This document shows positions 11,301 through 21,484 of a DNA stretch of 64,000 bases, one piece after another (positions within the stretch are counted from its first letter, which is position 1; each line of letters opens with the position of its first letter). The DNA lies in contig JBJCIZ010000239.1 in the NCBI GenBank assembly GCA_051294375.1, forward strand, positions 3,759,075 through 3,823,074. The letters run 5' to 3'. The notes under the pieces were generated by a model. The model searched no databases. It was given only the letters and a program-made list of their open reading frames with translations, and was not told the DNA's origin. This DNA is from Paraspadella gotoi (lineage: Eukaryota > Chaetognatha). A program made the position numbers and the translations under genes.

Positions 11301-14300
11301 GGTGATTTTGAAGCCGCAGTCCCGCCGTGGGACACCGCTCGGCCCCTTCTTGCGTGATCGGACAAGCCCGGTGGCCTGGCGATCACGAGGGTCCCGCGAC
11401 CCATTGAGAAATGTTTTCACACGCGGACAACCAAGAGCGGTACTTAGGCTCAGAGAAAGAACTTCCCCTTACCCAGACGTGCCCGTAGAGAGTAGTCGAG
11501 TCGACTCTCGGGACCCGAACTACCCAATGGTTCGACGCGTGTATTACCGACGATTTGGAAGCCGCAGTCCGCCGTGGGACACCGCTCGGCCCCTTGCGTA
11601 ATTGGACCAGACCGTGGCCTGGCGATCACGAGGGTCCCGCGACCCCCATTGAGAAATGTTTTACACGCGGACAACCAAGAGCGGTTACTTAGCTCAGAGA
11701 AAGAACTTCCCCTTACCCAGACGTGCCCGTAGAGAGTAGTCGAGTCGACTCTTGGGACCCCGAACTACCAATGGTTCGACGCATGCATTACCGGTGATTT
11801 GAAGCCGCAGTCCCGCCGTGGGACACCGCTCGGCCCCTTTTGCGTGATTGGACAAGCCGGTGGCCCTGGCGATCACGAGGGTCCCGCGACCCCCATTGAG
11901 AAATGTTTTCCACGCGGACAACCAAGAGCGGTACTTAGGCTCAGAGAAAGAACTTCCCCTTACCCAGACGTGCCCGTAGAGAGTAGTCGAGTCACTCTGG
12001 GACCCGAACTACCCAATGGTTCGACGCGTGTATTACGACGATTTGGAAGCCGCAGTCCCGCCGTGGGACACCGCTCGGCCCCTTGCGTAATTGAACCAGA
12101 CCGTGGCCTGCGATCACGAGGGTCCCGCGACCCCATTGAGAAATGTTTTCACACGCGGACAACCAAGAGCGGTACTTAGGCTCAGAGAAAGAACTTCCCC
12201 TTACCCAGACGTGCCCGTAGAGAGTAGTCGAGTCGACTCTCGGGACCCGAACTACCCAATGGTTCGACGCTGATTACCGGTGATTTGAAGCCGCAGTCCC
12301 GCGTGGGACACCGCTCGGCCCCTTCTTGCGTGATTGACAAGCCGGTGCCCGGCGATCACGAGGGGTCCCGCGACCCCCATTAGAAATGTTTTCCACGGCG
12401 GACAACCAAGGCGGTACTTAGGCTCAGAGAAAGAACTTCCCCTTACCAGACGTGCCCGTAGAGAGTAGTCGAGTCGACTCTCGGGACCCGAACTACCCAA
12501 TGGTTCGACGCTGTCATTACCGACGATTTGGAAGCCGCAGTCCCGCCGTGGGACACCGCTCGGCCCCTTGCGTAATTGAACCAGACCGTGGGCCTGCGAT
12601 CACGAGGGTCCCGCGACCCCCATTGAGAAATGTTTTCACACGCGGACAACCAAGAGCGGTACTTAGGCTCAGAGAAAGAACTTCCCCTTACCCAGACGTG
12701 CCCGTAGAGAGTAGTCGAGTCGACTCTCGGACCCGAACTACCCAATGGTTCGACGCTGATTACCGGGATTTGAAGCCGCAGTCCGCCGTGGGACACCGCT
12801 CGGCCCCTTCTTGCGTATGGACAAGCCCGGTGGGCCTGGCGATCACGAGGGTCCGCGACCCCATTGAGAAATGTTTTCGCACGCGGACAACCAAGAGCGG
12901 TACTTAGGCTCAGAGAAAGACTTCCCCTACCCAGACGTGCCCGTAGAGAGTAGTCGAGTGACTCTCGGACCCGAACTACCCAATGGTTCGACGCATGCAT
13001 TACCGGTGATTTGAAGCCGCAGTCCCGCCGTGGGACACCGCTCGCCCCTTCTTGCGTGATCGGACAAGCCCGGTGGCCTGGCGATCACGAGGGTCCCGGC
13101 GACCCCCATTGAGAAATGTTTTTCACACGCGGACAACCAAGAGCGGGTACTTAGGCTCAGAGAAAGACTTCCCCTTACCCAGACGTGCCCGTAGAGAGTA
13201 GTCGAGTCGACTCTCGGGACCCGAACTACCCAATGGTTCGACGCGTGTATTACCGACGATTTGGAAGCCGCAGTCCCGCCGTGGGACCGCTCGGCCCCTT
13301 GCTTAATTGGACCAGCCGTGGGCCTGGCGATCACGAGGGTCCCGCGACCCCCATTGAGAAATGTTTTCACACGCGGACAACCAAGAGCTACTTAGGCTCA
13401 GAGAAAGAACTTCCCTTACCCAGACGTGCCCGTAGAGAGTAGTCGAGTCGACTCCCGGACCCGAANNNNNNNNNNNNNNNNNNNNNNNNNTTTCAAAATA
13501 CAAAATTATTTCTCAAGTTCCTTATTTATAATTCTCCATGAGACAAATGTTTTTTTCGAAAATTTAAATATTCAACTTTTTAATTAATTAAAAATCATTT
13601 TAGTATACTAAATTTTAAAATATTTTTATAAAAATTTATACCTAAAGTTCAAAGAAGATGCTTTTCCCAAAAATGTCTCTTAGATCTTTCTTAAAACGCC
13701 AAACAGGTCACAGCCACAAAATGAATACAAAAACTAGAAAAAAGCAATATTGTTTTGTCATTCTGATTTAGAGATATTTGGTTGATTGTTATGCCTTAAA
13801 TTTCCTTTAAATGAAAAAATAATAGGTTTAAAAGATAGCTCTTGATCTCTAGTTGTAAATTGAGTTTGAATATAACTTTTTTTAATCAACAAGTTTAACC
13901 CAGATTAATTACAATGACGATGGTATGAAATTTTGTCACCGTTTTAAGCTACTTTTAGCCTGATTTTTTACATATTTTGATTATCTTTGCGATCTTACTG
14001 ATTAAAAACAGTCATGGTAAAAAAAGCCTATGTTCTTTCGAATATAAGGCATATGTTAGTAATCAGACAGAGTAAAAATTTTGGTCACAAGATAAAGAAT
14101 TTTGCATGAGAAGAGCGTGAATAAAATTTTCCACGAGACTGTGCACCGCGACATAACGCGTTTTCACTGGGTCACTCTTTCTTTTTTAAACCAAAGAATA
14201 AAGAAAAAAAAAACCGAAAAAAGAAGTACAATATACAGCACTTGGTACAATCAATATAATATTTAATTTATTCAATAAATAAGCTATCTTGCCACTTCAA

Positions 14301-16245
14301 CGGGATAAGGACATATCGGAACCCTGCGAGTTTTTAATCAAGTCTTTTATTATGTAATATATTAAAAATTTGTTTAGTTTTCAATCAAGACTTTCCCAGT
14401 CCAGTTCAGTTACTCCCAAGCACCCGGCTTCTCTATCAATCAATCGTCATACTTTTGGATAAACTATTCCAAGAATCTGACCATCATTGAAATTGTTACA
14501 AAAAAAATTTATCTTTTATCCATTAATTCTACCGAAAAAGTTACCTTACCCCCCCAACTTCGAACGGGCTATTTCGTTGTTAAATTAATTAATTAATTAA
14601 TCATTTACTCGCCCAGGTCCAGCCCCAGACGCCGAGCGAGACTTTTCTGGAGCGCGGCGACGTCCTGCTATCGATTGACGCCGTGGACGTCACCAACTTC
14701 ACTCACAGCGAAGCGCTCGCGTTTATTCGCCGCTGCGGAGGAAACATGACTTTTAACCTCATCAGGTGAGTTCGTTAGGAGATTCAGCTTTGATCGGGTG
14801 AGGCGTCGTTTTAGGTTTAACATCGTAGGTCGGGCAGTTTTTTTTAATTGATTGGCTAAATAGACTTATGAATATGATGAAATGAAATTTAAATTCTCAT
14901 TTGCATATTGTTGTAAACTAATTGATTTCTTAAAAAAAAAATTATTCTATTTTCTTTCCGAGGTTTAACATTAACCTAAATTAGCAACCCTAAATTGTTC
15001 TGCTTATTTTAGGCGATAATGTGGAATACCTAGGTTAAATTATCAATATTTTTTTTTCATTTGTTGCCTGTCGTTGTTGCCTCGAACGCGCGAACCAAGA
15101 AGCATAGAAAATAGTAAAACATTTTCTCCAGTAGAAACTTTATTTCACACGGGCAGACGCTTACAAAAATCGATATTCGTGAAGAGAAGAAAATATTTCG
15201 CGCTCATATAATTTCAAAATTCAAATTTCCCGCTTCCAGGGGATGTTCAAACCCGATGTCGCTGATGATCAGGTCGGAGACTCTGACCCCTGGCGGGATG
15301 ATCACGAGCTACACCTTCGACATCCCGGAGGTGGAGAAGCTGCCCACGATGCATTGGGACCCTTCGGTGGGTGGAAAGAGGGAGAGACGTGTCCTACTTG
15401 AAGGAAATTCTTTCGTCGAATGAGCAAACTTCTTTCAATATAAGATTTTTAATTCGGTCCTGCCGTTAGTATATAAACGCACCAACTTATTAATTTCACT
15501 TTAGTTTAGTTTGTTTCTTCATTCACTAACGGCAAGGAAAGGCCCAATGAATCTTTCATCCTGAAACCGGCAACCAAAATAACTTCTCTGAAAAAATAAA
15601 CATCAAATCTGTCCTCACGTAATCCGAGATCCATCCAATAAATTTATCAATCCATCAATTCAGCCAATCTACTTTCTAAGTTTCCATCAAGTCATTTCAT
15701 TTATATCAATATAATTATTATAGCAAAGTTTTCAATCCTTTTGCCCGTCTACTCCATCCGTCCAATCCTTCCATTGATCCGTTCGTCCGTCTATCCACCC
15801 AAACTCACTCCCCCCCCGTCCACCATCCGCAGCTCTTCGTCCGAAACAACCCCATCGTCCACGCGCGCAAGGGCGCCGAGGCGCAGCCGCGTCCCATCGT
15901 CCCCGACGATCCCGACGCGCCGGTGGAGCCGCTGGCGCCGCCTCCGGTGCCGATCGCGCCGCCGAAGCCGATCAATCACCGGGAGATGGCGCACAAGATC
16001 AGCCAGACGGTCATCCAGCAAGCGGGTCGGTCATCTTAAATTAAATCGCTTAAAAATTCAACAATTACTGAAATTTTACTGAGTAAAAATAGATACAAAT
16101 GAGATCGAACTGAAGTTAACTGAATGTACAAGTTTAATATTTTATAGAATGTCAAAGGTTCAAATCGAAAGTTCCAATTTTAATTTTTTAAATCAATGGC
16201 TTATCTTTTGTTTCTTCCTTCGCAGAGTTAAAACTGAGTCGTTGA
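6892..16245 (+). CDS. PDZ-domain protein, ALP/Enigma/ZASP (PDLIM) type, without LIM domains
   Basis: Five exons: 6892-7008, 14617-14765, 15240-15366, 15833-16025 and 16226-16245. All have GT-AG borders and phases 0, 2, 0, 1, giving 201 aa. The PDZ domain is at about residues 10-89. Its carboxylate loop is TPWGFRLAGGKDFN, the PWGFR form typical of PDLIM/ZASP proteins that bind alpha-actinin at Z-discs or on actin fibres. LERGDVLLSIDAVDV and THSEALAFIRRCGG follow. The tail is proline-rich (VEPLAPPPVPIAPPKPI) and ends QQAELKLSR. The start is chosen because AAGATGG fits a good Kozak context and MASLGFQ is the usual PDZ edge. No LIM zinc-finger exon is visible before the next gene at 17761, so this is either a short PDZ-only protein or a short isoform whose LIM exons lie elsewhere. 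Possible poly(A) signals AATAAA occur near 16540. Intron 1 holds the satellite at 9345-13465. Confidence 0.84.
8240..8345. repeat. (GAAA)n microsatellite
   Basis: About 20 tandem GAAA/AAAG units inside PDZ intron 1, next to an ATAA-rich tract at 8220-8256. Confidence 0.9.
9345..13465. repeat. GC-rich satellite array, about 245-bp monomers, two alternating variants
   Basis: About 17 tandem monomers begin at CCGCAGTCCCGCCGTGGGAC (for example 9853, 10096, 10827, 11314, 11562, 11805, 12535 and 13017), spaced about 240-250 bases. Variant A reads CTTGCGTGATCGGACAAGCC and GCATGCATTACCGG. Variant B reads CTTGCGTAATTGGACCAG and GCGTGTATTACCGACG. They mostly alternate A,B to make a roughly 490-bp higher-order unit; B-B occurs at 10827/11069 and A-A at 12775/13017. 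Every monomer has the palindrome GAGTCGACTC. Most differences between copies are single-base indels. The array is cut by N at 13466. Open frames here are not genes. Confidence 0.93.
13466..13490. other. Assembly gap (25 N)
   Basis: Terminates the satellite array, so the true array length is unknown. Confidence 0.99.
13491..14616. other. Distal part of PDZ intron 1; AT-rich, no gene
   Basis: Contains CGAGACTGTGCACCGCG near 14130, an inverted relative of GATGTACAGTCTCGTAG near 8585 on the other side of the satellite. A partial family T repeat (AAGCTATCTTGCC) lies at 14278-14450. Confidence 0.6.
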
Positions 16246-17129
16246 AAGATCTCCGTCGGTGTCGCTGTCTCTCGGCACTTTGGCGAAAAAAAAAAACAGA
16301 TGGACAACGATTATCGAAAATAAAATTAGGAAAAAAAAAACACAATTCGCGAATTTCGGAATCCGGAAATTATGACGTCATCAGCAGTTCGGCGCCAAAA
16401 GAAGAATAAAAGAGAAAAAAAAAAAACCGCGCGGTGAAATTAGCGTCGACGCGATTCGGTGAACCATCACATGTGATCTTAAGAATATAACTAGTTTTTT
16501 GTAACAAACGCGTTCGGTTATCTAAATCAGTATACTAATAATAAATAAAACCGGGCAATTGCTAACGAGATACACAGGCGGGACGGTGGAGAGAGAATCG
16601 AGTATCGATTGATTCGGCCGCAGAGTTCCGCGGGAGAAGGATGCGAAGGGGTTGATTTAAGACGATAACATTTTTGCGTGTGTTTAGATGTTACAGAAAT
16701 TGTAATTAAGGGATATAAAGATTATAGAAACATTCTTTTCTTATTTATTTTCTCTCCCCGATCGAGCTGGCGACATCGAATCTTCTCTGTCTCTCTCTCT
16801 CTCTCTTCGTCCACGCAAACCTTCATTTCATTTCGAGTGTGCGCGATCTTATTTCATCCGCTTTATTCATGAGGATGTTTCTAGTCATACATATATATTC
16901 ATAATGTGTTTCTTCTCGATTTCTTGTGAGCGCAACACGTTAGATTGTGCATTTACTTTCCCCTCTGTGTTTTTTTTTTATGTTGCAACGCTGAATTCTT
17001 TTTGTCTTTAATATCATGGATCCTGATTTAAAAAATAATCAAACAAAATGGCATCGAAATAAATAAAAAAAAATCTAAAACGATCGTTTCAAATGGAAAA
17101 GGCCTTGTATTCTTCTGTGTGGTTAAAGT

Positions 17130-17172
<43 letters not shown>

Positions 17173-17760
17173 AAATTTTACTGTGTCTTGAAACAACGAA
17201 ATTAAAACAAAGAAAATAAACAAAGAAAACGACGAAGTCTGCATACGATGAACTTTCTTGAAACTTTCTAAATGCGCTTGAATTGATACAGGTTAACCTT
17301 GATTTTCGTTTTGTTATTGTGTCTTAGTTTTTGTTTTTCAAAATAAATTAAAACCCGAGCTGTTGGAGATTTTTTTTTCATTCGAGTTATAGGGAAAGGC
17401 AGGGAAGAAATTTCCACACTATTCCGACTAAGAACAATAATTGTCTTGCAAGAAGCTAAGTTTTTTTTTGAGTATTTATAAAACGAGCGAAGTTTACTTT
17501 TTTTGGCATTAGTGTACTTTCGCAATAACTAAACAATACCATAGACAAAGGATATATACAAGGAAATAGGAAAATTTACGTGTAATGTGTATAAGATGAT
17601 TGAGCAGTGACAAGTTGAGATTTTTTCCCCCCAATTTCAAATTTAATCTAAACGTACAGGCAACAGGGAACAAAAGGCGAAATCCCCATCTTTGTCCAGC
17701 ACCAATCTCGTCCCATCCAAGCCGCCTTTCCTTCCTCACCTTACCCTATCCAATTCGACC
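16246..17760. other. Region between convergent PDZ and 14-3-3 gene ends
   Basis: AT-rich 3' flanks. It includes AATAAA candidates near 16540, a short CT tract at 16788-16806 and (CT)n at 17131-17169. No gene found. Confidence 0.65.
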
Positions 17761-20700
17761 CTAATTTTGTCGGAGCTTGTGGGTCGATTCCGACCTCCAT
17801 TTGGTCAGGTTTTCCTTGAGGAGCTCCATGATTAACTCGCTCTTCTTGCTCCATTCCTTTTTCATCGCGTTATCGAACGCCTGGAAAGCCGGTTTTGGAG
17901 GCATCAAAAATCTTATTTGCATATTGCAGTAATATTCTTCGGTCAATTAAATTTTTTTAGAGTTATGATTTAAAAGGTCAGGCCCATACAGTTAAGTTTA
18001 TTAATATTTATAAACTTTAACACATTAATACTTCTCTTTATCTTTTCACCAAGTTAAACAAAAAAAACAATTACGTCTCTATCGACAAAAGCTTCAACCG
18101 ACCGTCTTTGCCAAATTGTAGGCTTTGTCGGGAGCGTTGACGACTTCGAAGTAAAAGACCGAACACTTGAGTACCAGACCGAGTCTAAAAATTTTTTTGT
18201 TTTTTTGGAACGCTTTATTTACTTTGCTTTTTGTTTTGTACTTTAACCTTTTTTAAAATTTTTTTTCCCGTTTTTATTTTTTTATGATTTTGACATCTGA
18301 TCCCTGAACGTTCTTGAACGTTATATTTTATAGTTTCGTATGAAATTTTTTTTAAACAAAGATTAAACGTTAAATAGTTGATTAAATGTATTTTGTAGTG
18401 TAGTCGGGCATTGGGATAGGTTCACTCAGCCTATAAGCATGACTCGCTCAGTCGTGACCAGGCTGATGATTGAGATTATGATCATTAGGATTATGAACAT
18501 CAGGTACCGGGATCGATCTCCAATGGTACCTACCCTGCGGGAAGTGTGAGGACGGCCGTAAACCGCTTTGGGAGCCTGGAAAACTCTGAAGACTAGTTTC
18601 AAGCCCAGGACCCCTTTTCAAGGCTGCTAGAGGGGGTTAAAAAAGTTGCGGAGAGCACTCTACAGCCCCACTTAGCGCCTTATGCCTTGTGCCTTATTTA
18701 CCTGTGGTACATTTAACCTGATATGATTGTTAAAAGGGAGATCGGAAGCGGCGATATTCAAGGCTTCTTGGTAACAAAGCTTTGATTCTTCGATCGACTC
18801 CGACTTCGCTTCCCCAGACAAGTCTGACAAATGGCGATAGATGTCGCCCTTCAGCTCGAGATAGACCACTCTGTCTTCAGAGTGCTTGCTCTGGTTTTGG
18901 AGAGGGGAGAGAGAAGGATTAGAAACAGGTGAGAAGAAGAAAGACAAAGATATAAAAGAAAAGAGGAAGAGAGGAAAATAGTGGGGATGAACAGGGAAAA
19001 AAGGGAAGAATGAGGAAGAAGGAGGAAGAGAGAAATATAATTTTTTATATTGGTTGTACCAATTTCATAAGGAAATATATAAATATATATTTATTAAATG
19101 AATGGATAATTTTTATATTGGTTGTACCAATTTCATAAGGAAATATATAAATATGTATTTATTAAATGAATGGATAATTTTTATATTGGTTGTACCAATT
19201 TCATAAATAAGTTGTACTTTTATACAATTGAAACATTCTTTGAAATATTGTACCACTTCAAAGGTGGGAGTGAATAGAGTAGACGGTGAGAGAGTCTTAA
19301 TTGAAAGCTTGCAGGGCGGGGTCCTGCTATGGTATTATCTGTTAAGAGCGATGGAGGCCTTATCCTCCATAGCCTGACAAGATAGCTTATACATCGAATA
19401 AATTGATTGTACCAATTACACAGAGCGAAAGGGACAAAGAGATTGGAAGTGAAACCAATGTATATAAAATTCATCAATGGAAATTCATCTCTTATTCCCT
19501 CCTCCCAAGAGTCCCTCCATCCATCCCCCCACTATAAGAGCTTAGCAGGGTGGATGACGGAAAATATCACAGAGCATCGCTACCAAGCCAGAACAACTAC
19601 ACTATAAGAGCTTAGCAGGGTGGATGACGGAAAATATCACAGAGCATCGCTACCAAGCCAGAACAACTCACACTATAAAGAGCTTAGCAGGGTGGATGAT
19701 GGAAAATATCACAGGGCCTCCGCTACCGAGCCAGAACGACTACACTATAAGAGCTTAGCAGGGTGGATGACGGAATATCACAGGGCCTCGCTACCGAGCC
19801 AGAACGACTCACTAAAGAGCTTAGCAGGGTGATGACGTAAAAATATCACAGGCCTGCTACAGCCAGAACGACTACACTATAAGAGCTTAGCAGGGTGGAT
19901 GACGGAAATATCACAGGGCCTCGCTACCGAGCCAGAACGACTACACTATAGAGGCTTAGCAGGGTGGATGACGTAAAAATATCACAGGCCTCGCTACCGA
20001 GCCAGAACGACAATGCCCCCACCCCTCACCTTCTCAAAGACTATTCCATCGAACATCTCCAACGCCTCCTCGCACGCCTTCCTCAAACTCTCTTCAATCT
20101 CCACCCTGTACTCCAACGCCCTCTCCGTCTCCCTTCCCTCCTCCGCCTTCTCCTCGGCGCTGCGTACGAGTTTCCACCGAAGCTAAGGTCGCCGATCCGA
20201 TTCCGGTAGGCGGCGCAGAGGAGGTCGCGCTCCTCGTCCGACAACGCACACCTGGATTTGGCAGGAGCCGCATGGCGGACGCCATGTCGTCGTATCTGGG
20301 TGGGGTGAGGGAGAAATGAGAGTTTATGGCAACAGCCGGGTTTGACTGTGATGCCCTTTGGCTTTGGGTGCTTCCGACCCTCAGTTACGCCACCAGTCAC
20401 TGGGGCGGTTACCCTAGGACTGTCTCGCTTTGCCAACGCAGAGGGAAGTCGTTAGGACTGAGTGGAATGCAACGCCTGGGACGGTGCGTTTTCCCTGTGA
20501 GCCAATGCTATTGGCTGAACGATGATGGTTGTGAGGCAGTGTGAATATACCGCCACAAGGTCTGTATTTAATTTCGCAACCACATACTTTTTGCTCGGTC
20601 GTTTTGTCCCCCTTATATTTTAAATATTTTTTTTCTGGAAAGTACTGTATATACTTTAGCTAATATTTTATATACAAACAATATATATCATAAGTTGCTA

Positions 20701-21036
20701 GTTGTATATATATTTCATGTAATTATGATCTCGGACTAAAAAAGTAACTTTAGCGTAAATCCACAAAAGCATGTTTTTTATTATTATTATTTGTTATTAT
20801 TATTCTTTATAATTATTCATTATGTATGGGTTCACCGATCATTACAATTTACAAATACACACTACTAATTTTGACTTAATTTTAATAAATTATTCATTCT
20901 TAGATTTTAGATTAAATCATCAAATATTATACAAAAGATAGACAACAATGATAATAATTACTATATAACAGATAGATCACCTTCCTGCCTTTTGAGCCAA
21001 TTCCGCTCTTGCCACGAAATCTCGCCTCGACTTCAT
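17761..21036 (-). CDS. YWHA-like: Divergent 14-3-3 protein
   Basis: Phosphoserine-binding adaptor of the 14-3-3 family (cytosolic dimers). Five minus-strand exons: 21036-20981, 20295-20030, 18890-18718, 18184-18103 and 17880-17761. Junction phases agree: RYDDM, EK/SKH, HIR/LGL, AKT/AFD. Blocks seen in order are [85 protein letters not shown] and LLKENLTKW. Exon 2 carries two net one-base deletions (near 20248 and 20180). Both sides align to 14-3-3 in different frames, and adding two bases restores the exon phase exactly, so draft-sequence errors are likelier than a pseudogene. Corrected length is about 232 aa, a little short of the usual 245. Ligand-pocket residues differ from the norm: YRN for YKN, YRH for YRY and LVLKCS for LALNYS; NLT is kept. 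Intron 2 contains a 69-bp minisatellite starting just after the splice donor. Confidence 0.86.
18400..18700. repeat. Possible short interspersed element in 14-3-3 intron
   Basis: A GC-richer island inside AT-rich intron 3, with ACCGGGATCGATCTCC (compare ACCGGGATCGATCCC near 40198) and a run ending AGCGCCTTATGCC. I saw no complete second copy, so the family assignment is tentative. Confidence 0.35.
19040..19205. repeat. Tandem repeat, about 78 bp, AT-rich
   Basis: TTTATATTGGTTGTACCAA followed by a shared TTTCATAAGG...AATGAATGGATAA block, about 2.3 times. The TTGGTTGTACCAA core is the end sequence of family T. Confidence 0.75.
19205..19440 (-). repeat. Family T dispersed repeat, minus orientation
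   Basis: Reads backwards from TGTACCAATT near 19410. Contains CTATCTTGTCAGGCTATGG and AGCTTTCAATTAAGACTCTC on the minus strand, and ends GTGGTACAATATTTCAAAG. Confidence 0.65.
19528..20012. repeat. Minisatellite, about 69-bp unit, 7 copies
   Basis: Unit begins CACTATAAGAGCTTAGCAGG and ends ACCGAGCCAGAACGAC. It lies inside 14-3-3 intron 2, ending 18 bases from the donor at 20029. Copies differ by small indels. Confidence 0.9.
20322..20556. repeat. Possible SINE-like element with TATGGCAAC start and CGCCACA end
   Basis: Shares its outer edges (TTATGGCAAC and CGCCACA) with family M but not its interior. It sits in 14-3-3 intron 1. The plus-strand open frame across it shows no recognisable protein. 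Confidence 0.4.
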
Positions 21037-21453
21037 TTCTCCAACGTTAAAAGTGAGAACAGGAGAACCGGAGAATCAATGCCGTCAGCCTTTTATTTTC
21101 GTTATAAGACAATTATTTCATTTAAATATTTCCGAAGAGTTAAAACGTTTTGGTCGAGGAAATAAAGCAGTAGCTAAATAAAGTAAAAGCAGTCTCTTAA
21201 AAAGCAGCGTCTGAAAAATAATTTATACGCAATTTGTTGAGCATTTTTTTTTTAAAAGAAAACGATTAAGATATGATTTATTTATTTATTTATTTCTCTC
21301 TCTCTTTCTCTCTCTCTCTGTCGAACTTAAAATTTGCCACTTTTATTTTATCATTTAACCCTTTAGAAAAAAATTTAAATTTTCTTTCAACGAGTTTTAT
21401 TCCATAAAGAAACGTACATGTTTCGACTCTTCATTAGCGTTAACAATTTTTGA

Positions 21454-21484
<31 letters not shown>

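Noticed and set aside
9298-13442. Many overlapping open frames of 60-185 codons on both strands
   Set aside because: They recur once per satellite monomer, change frame with each indel and match no protein family. They are by-products of the GC-rich repeat.
9345-13465. Satellite as 5S rRNA, U-snRNA or spliced-leader gene cluster
   Set aside because: I looked for 5S internal control sequences, a U1/U2 5' end and an Sm site and found none. Only weak tRNA-like boxes remain.
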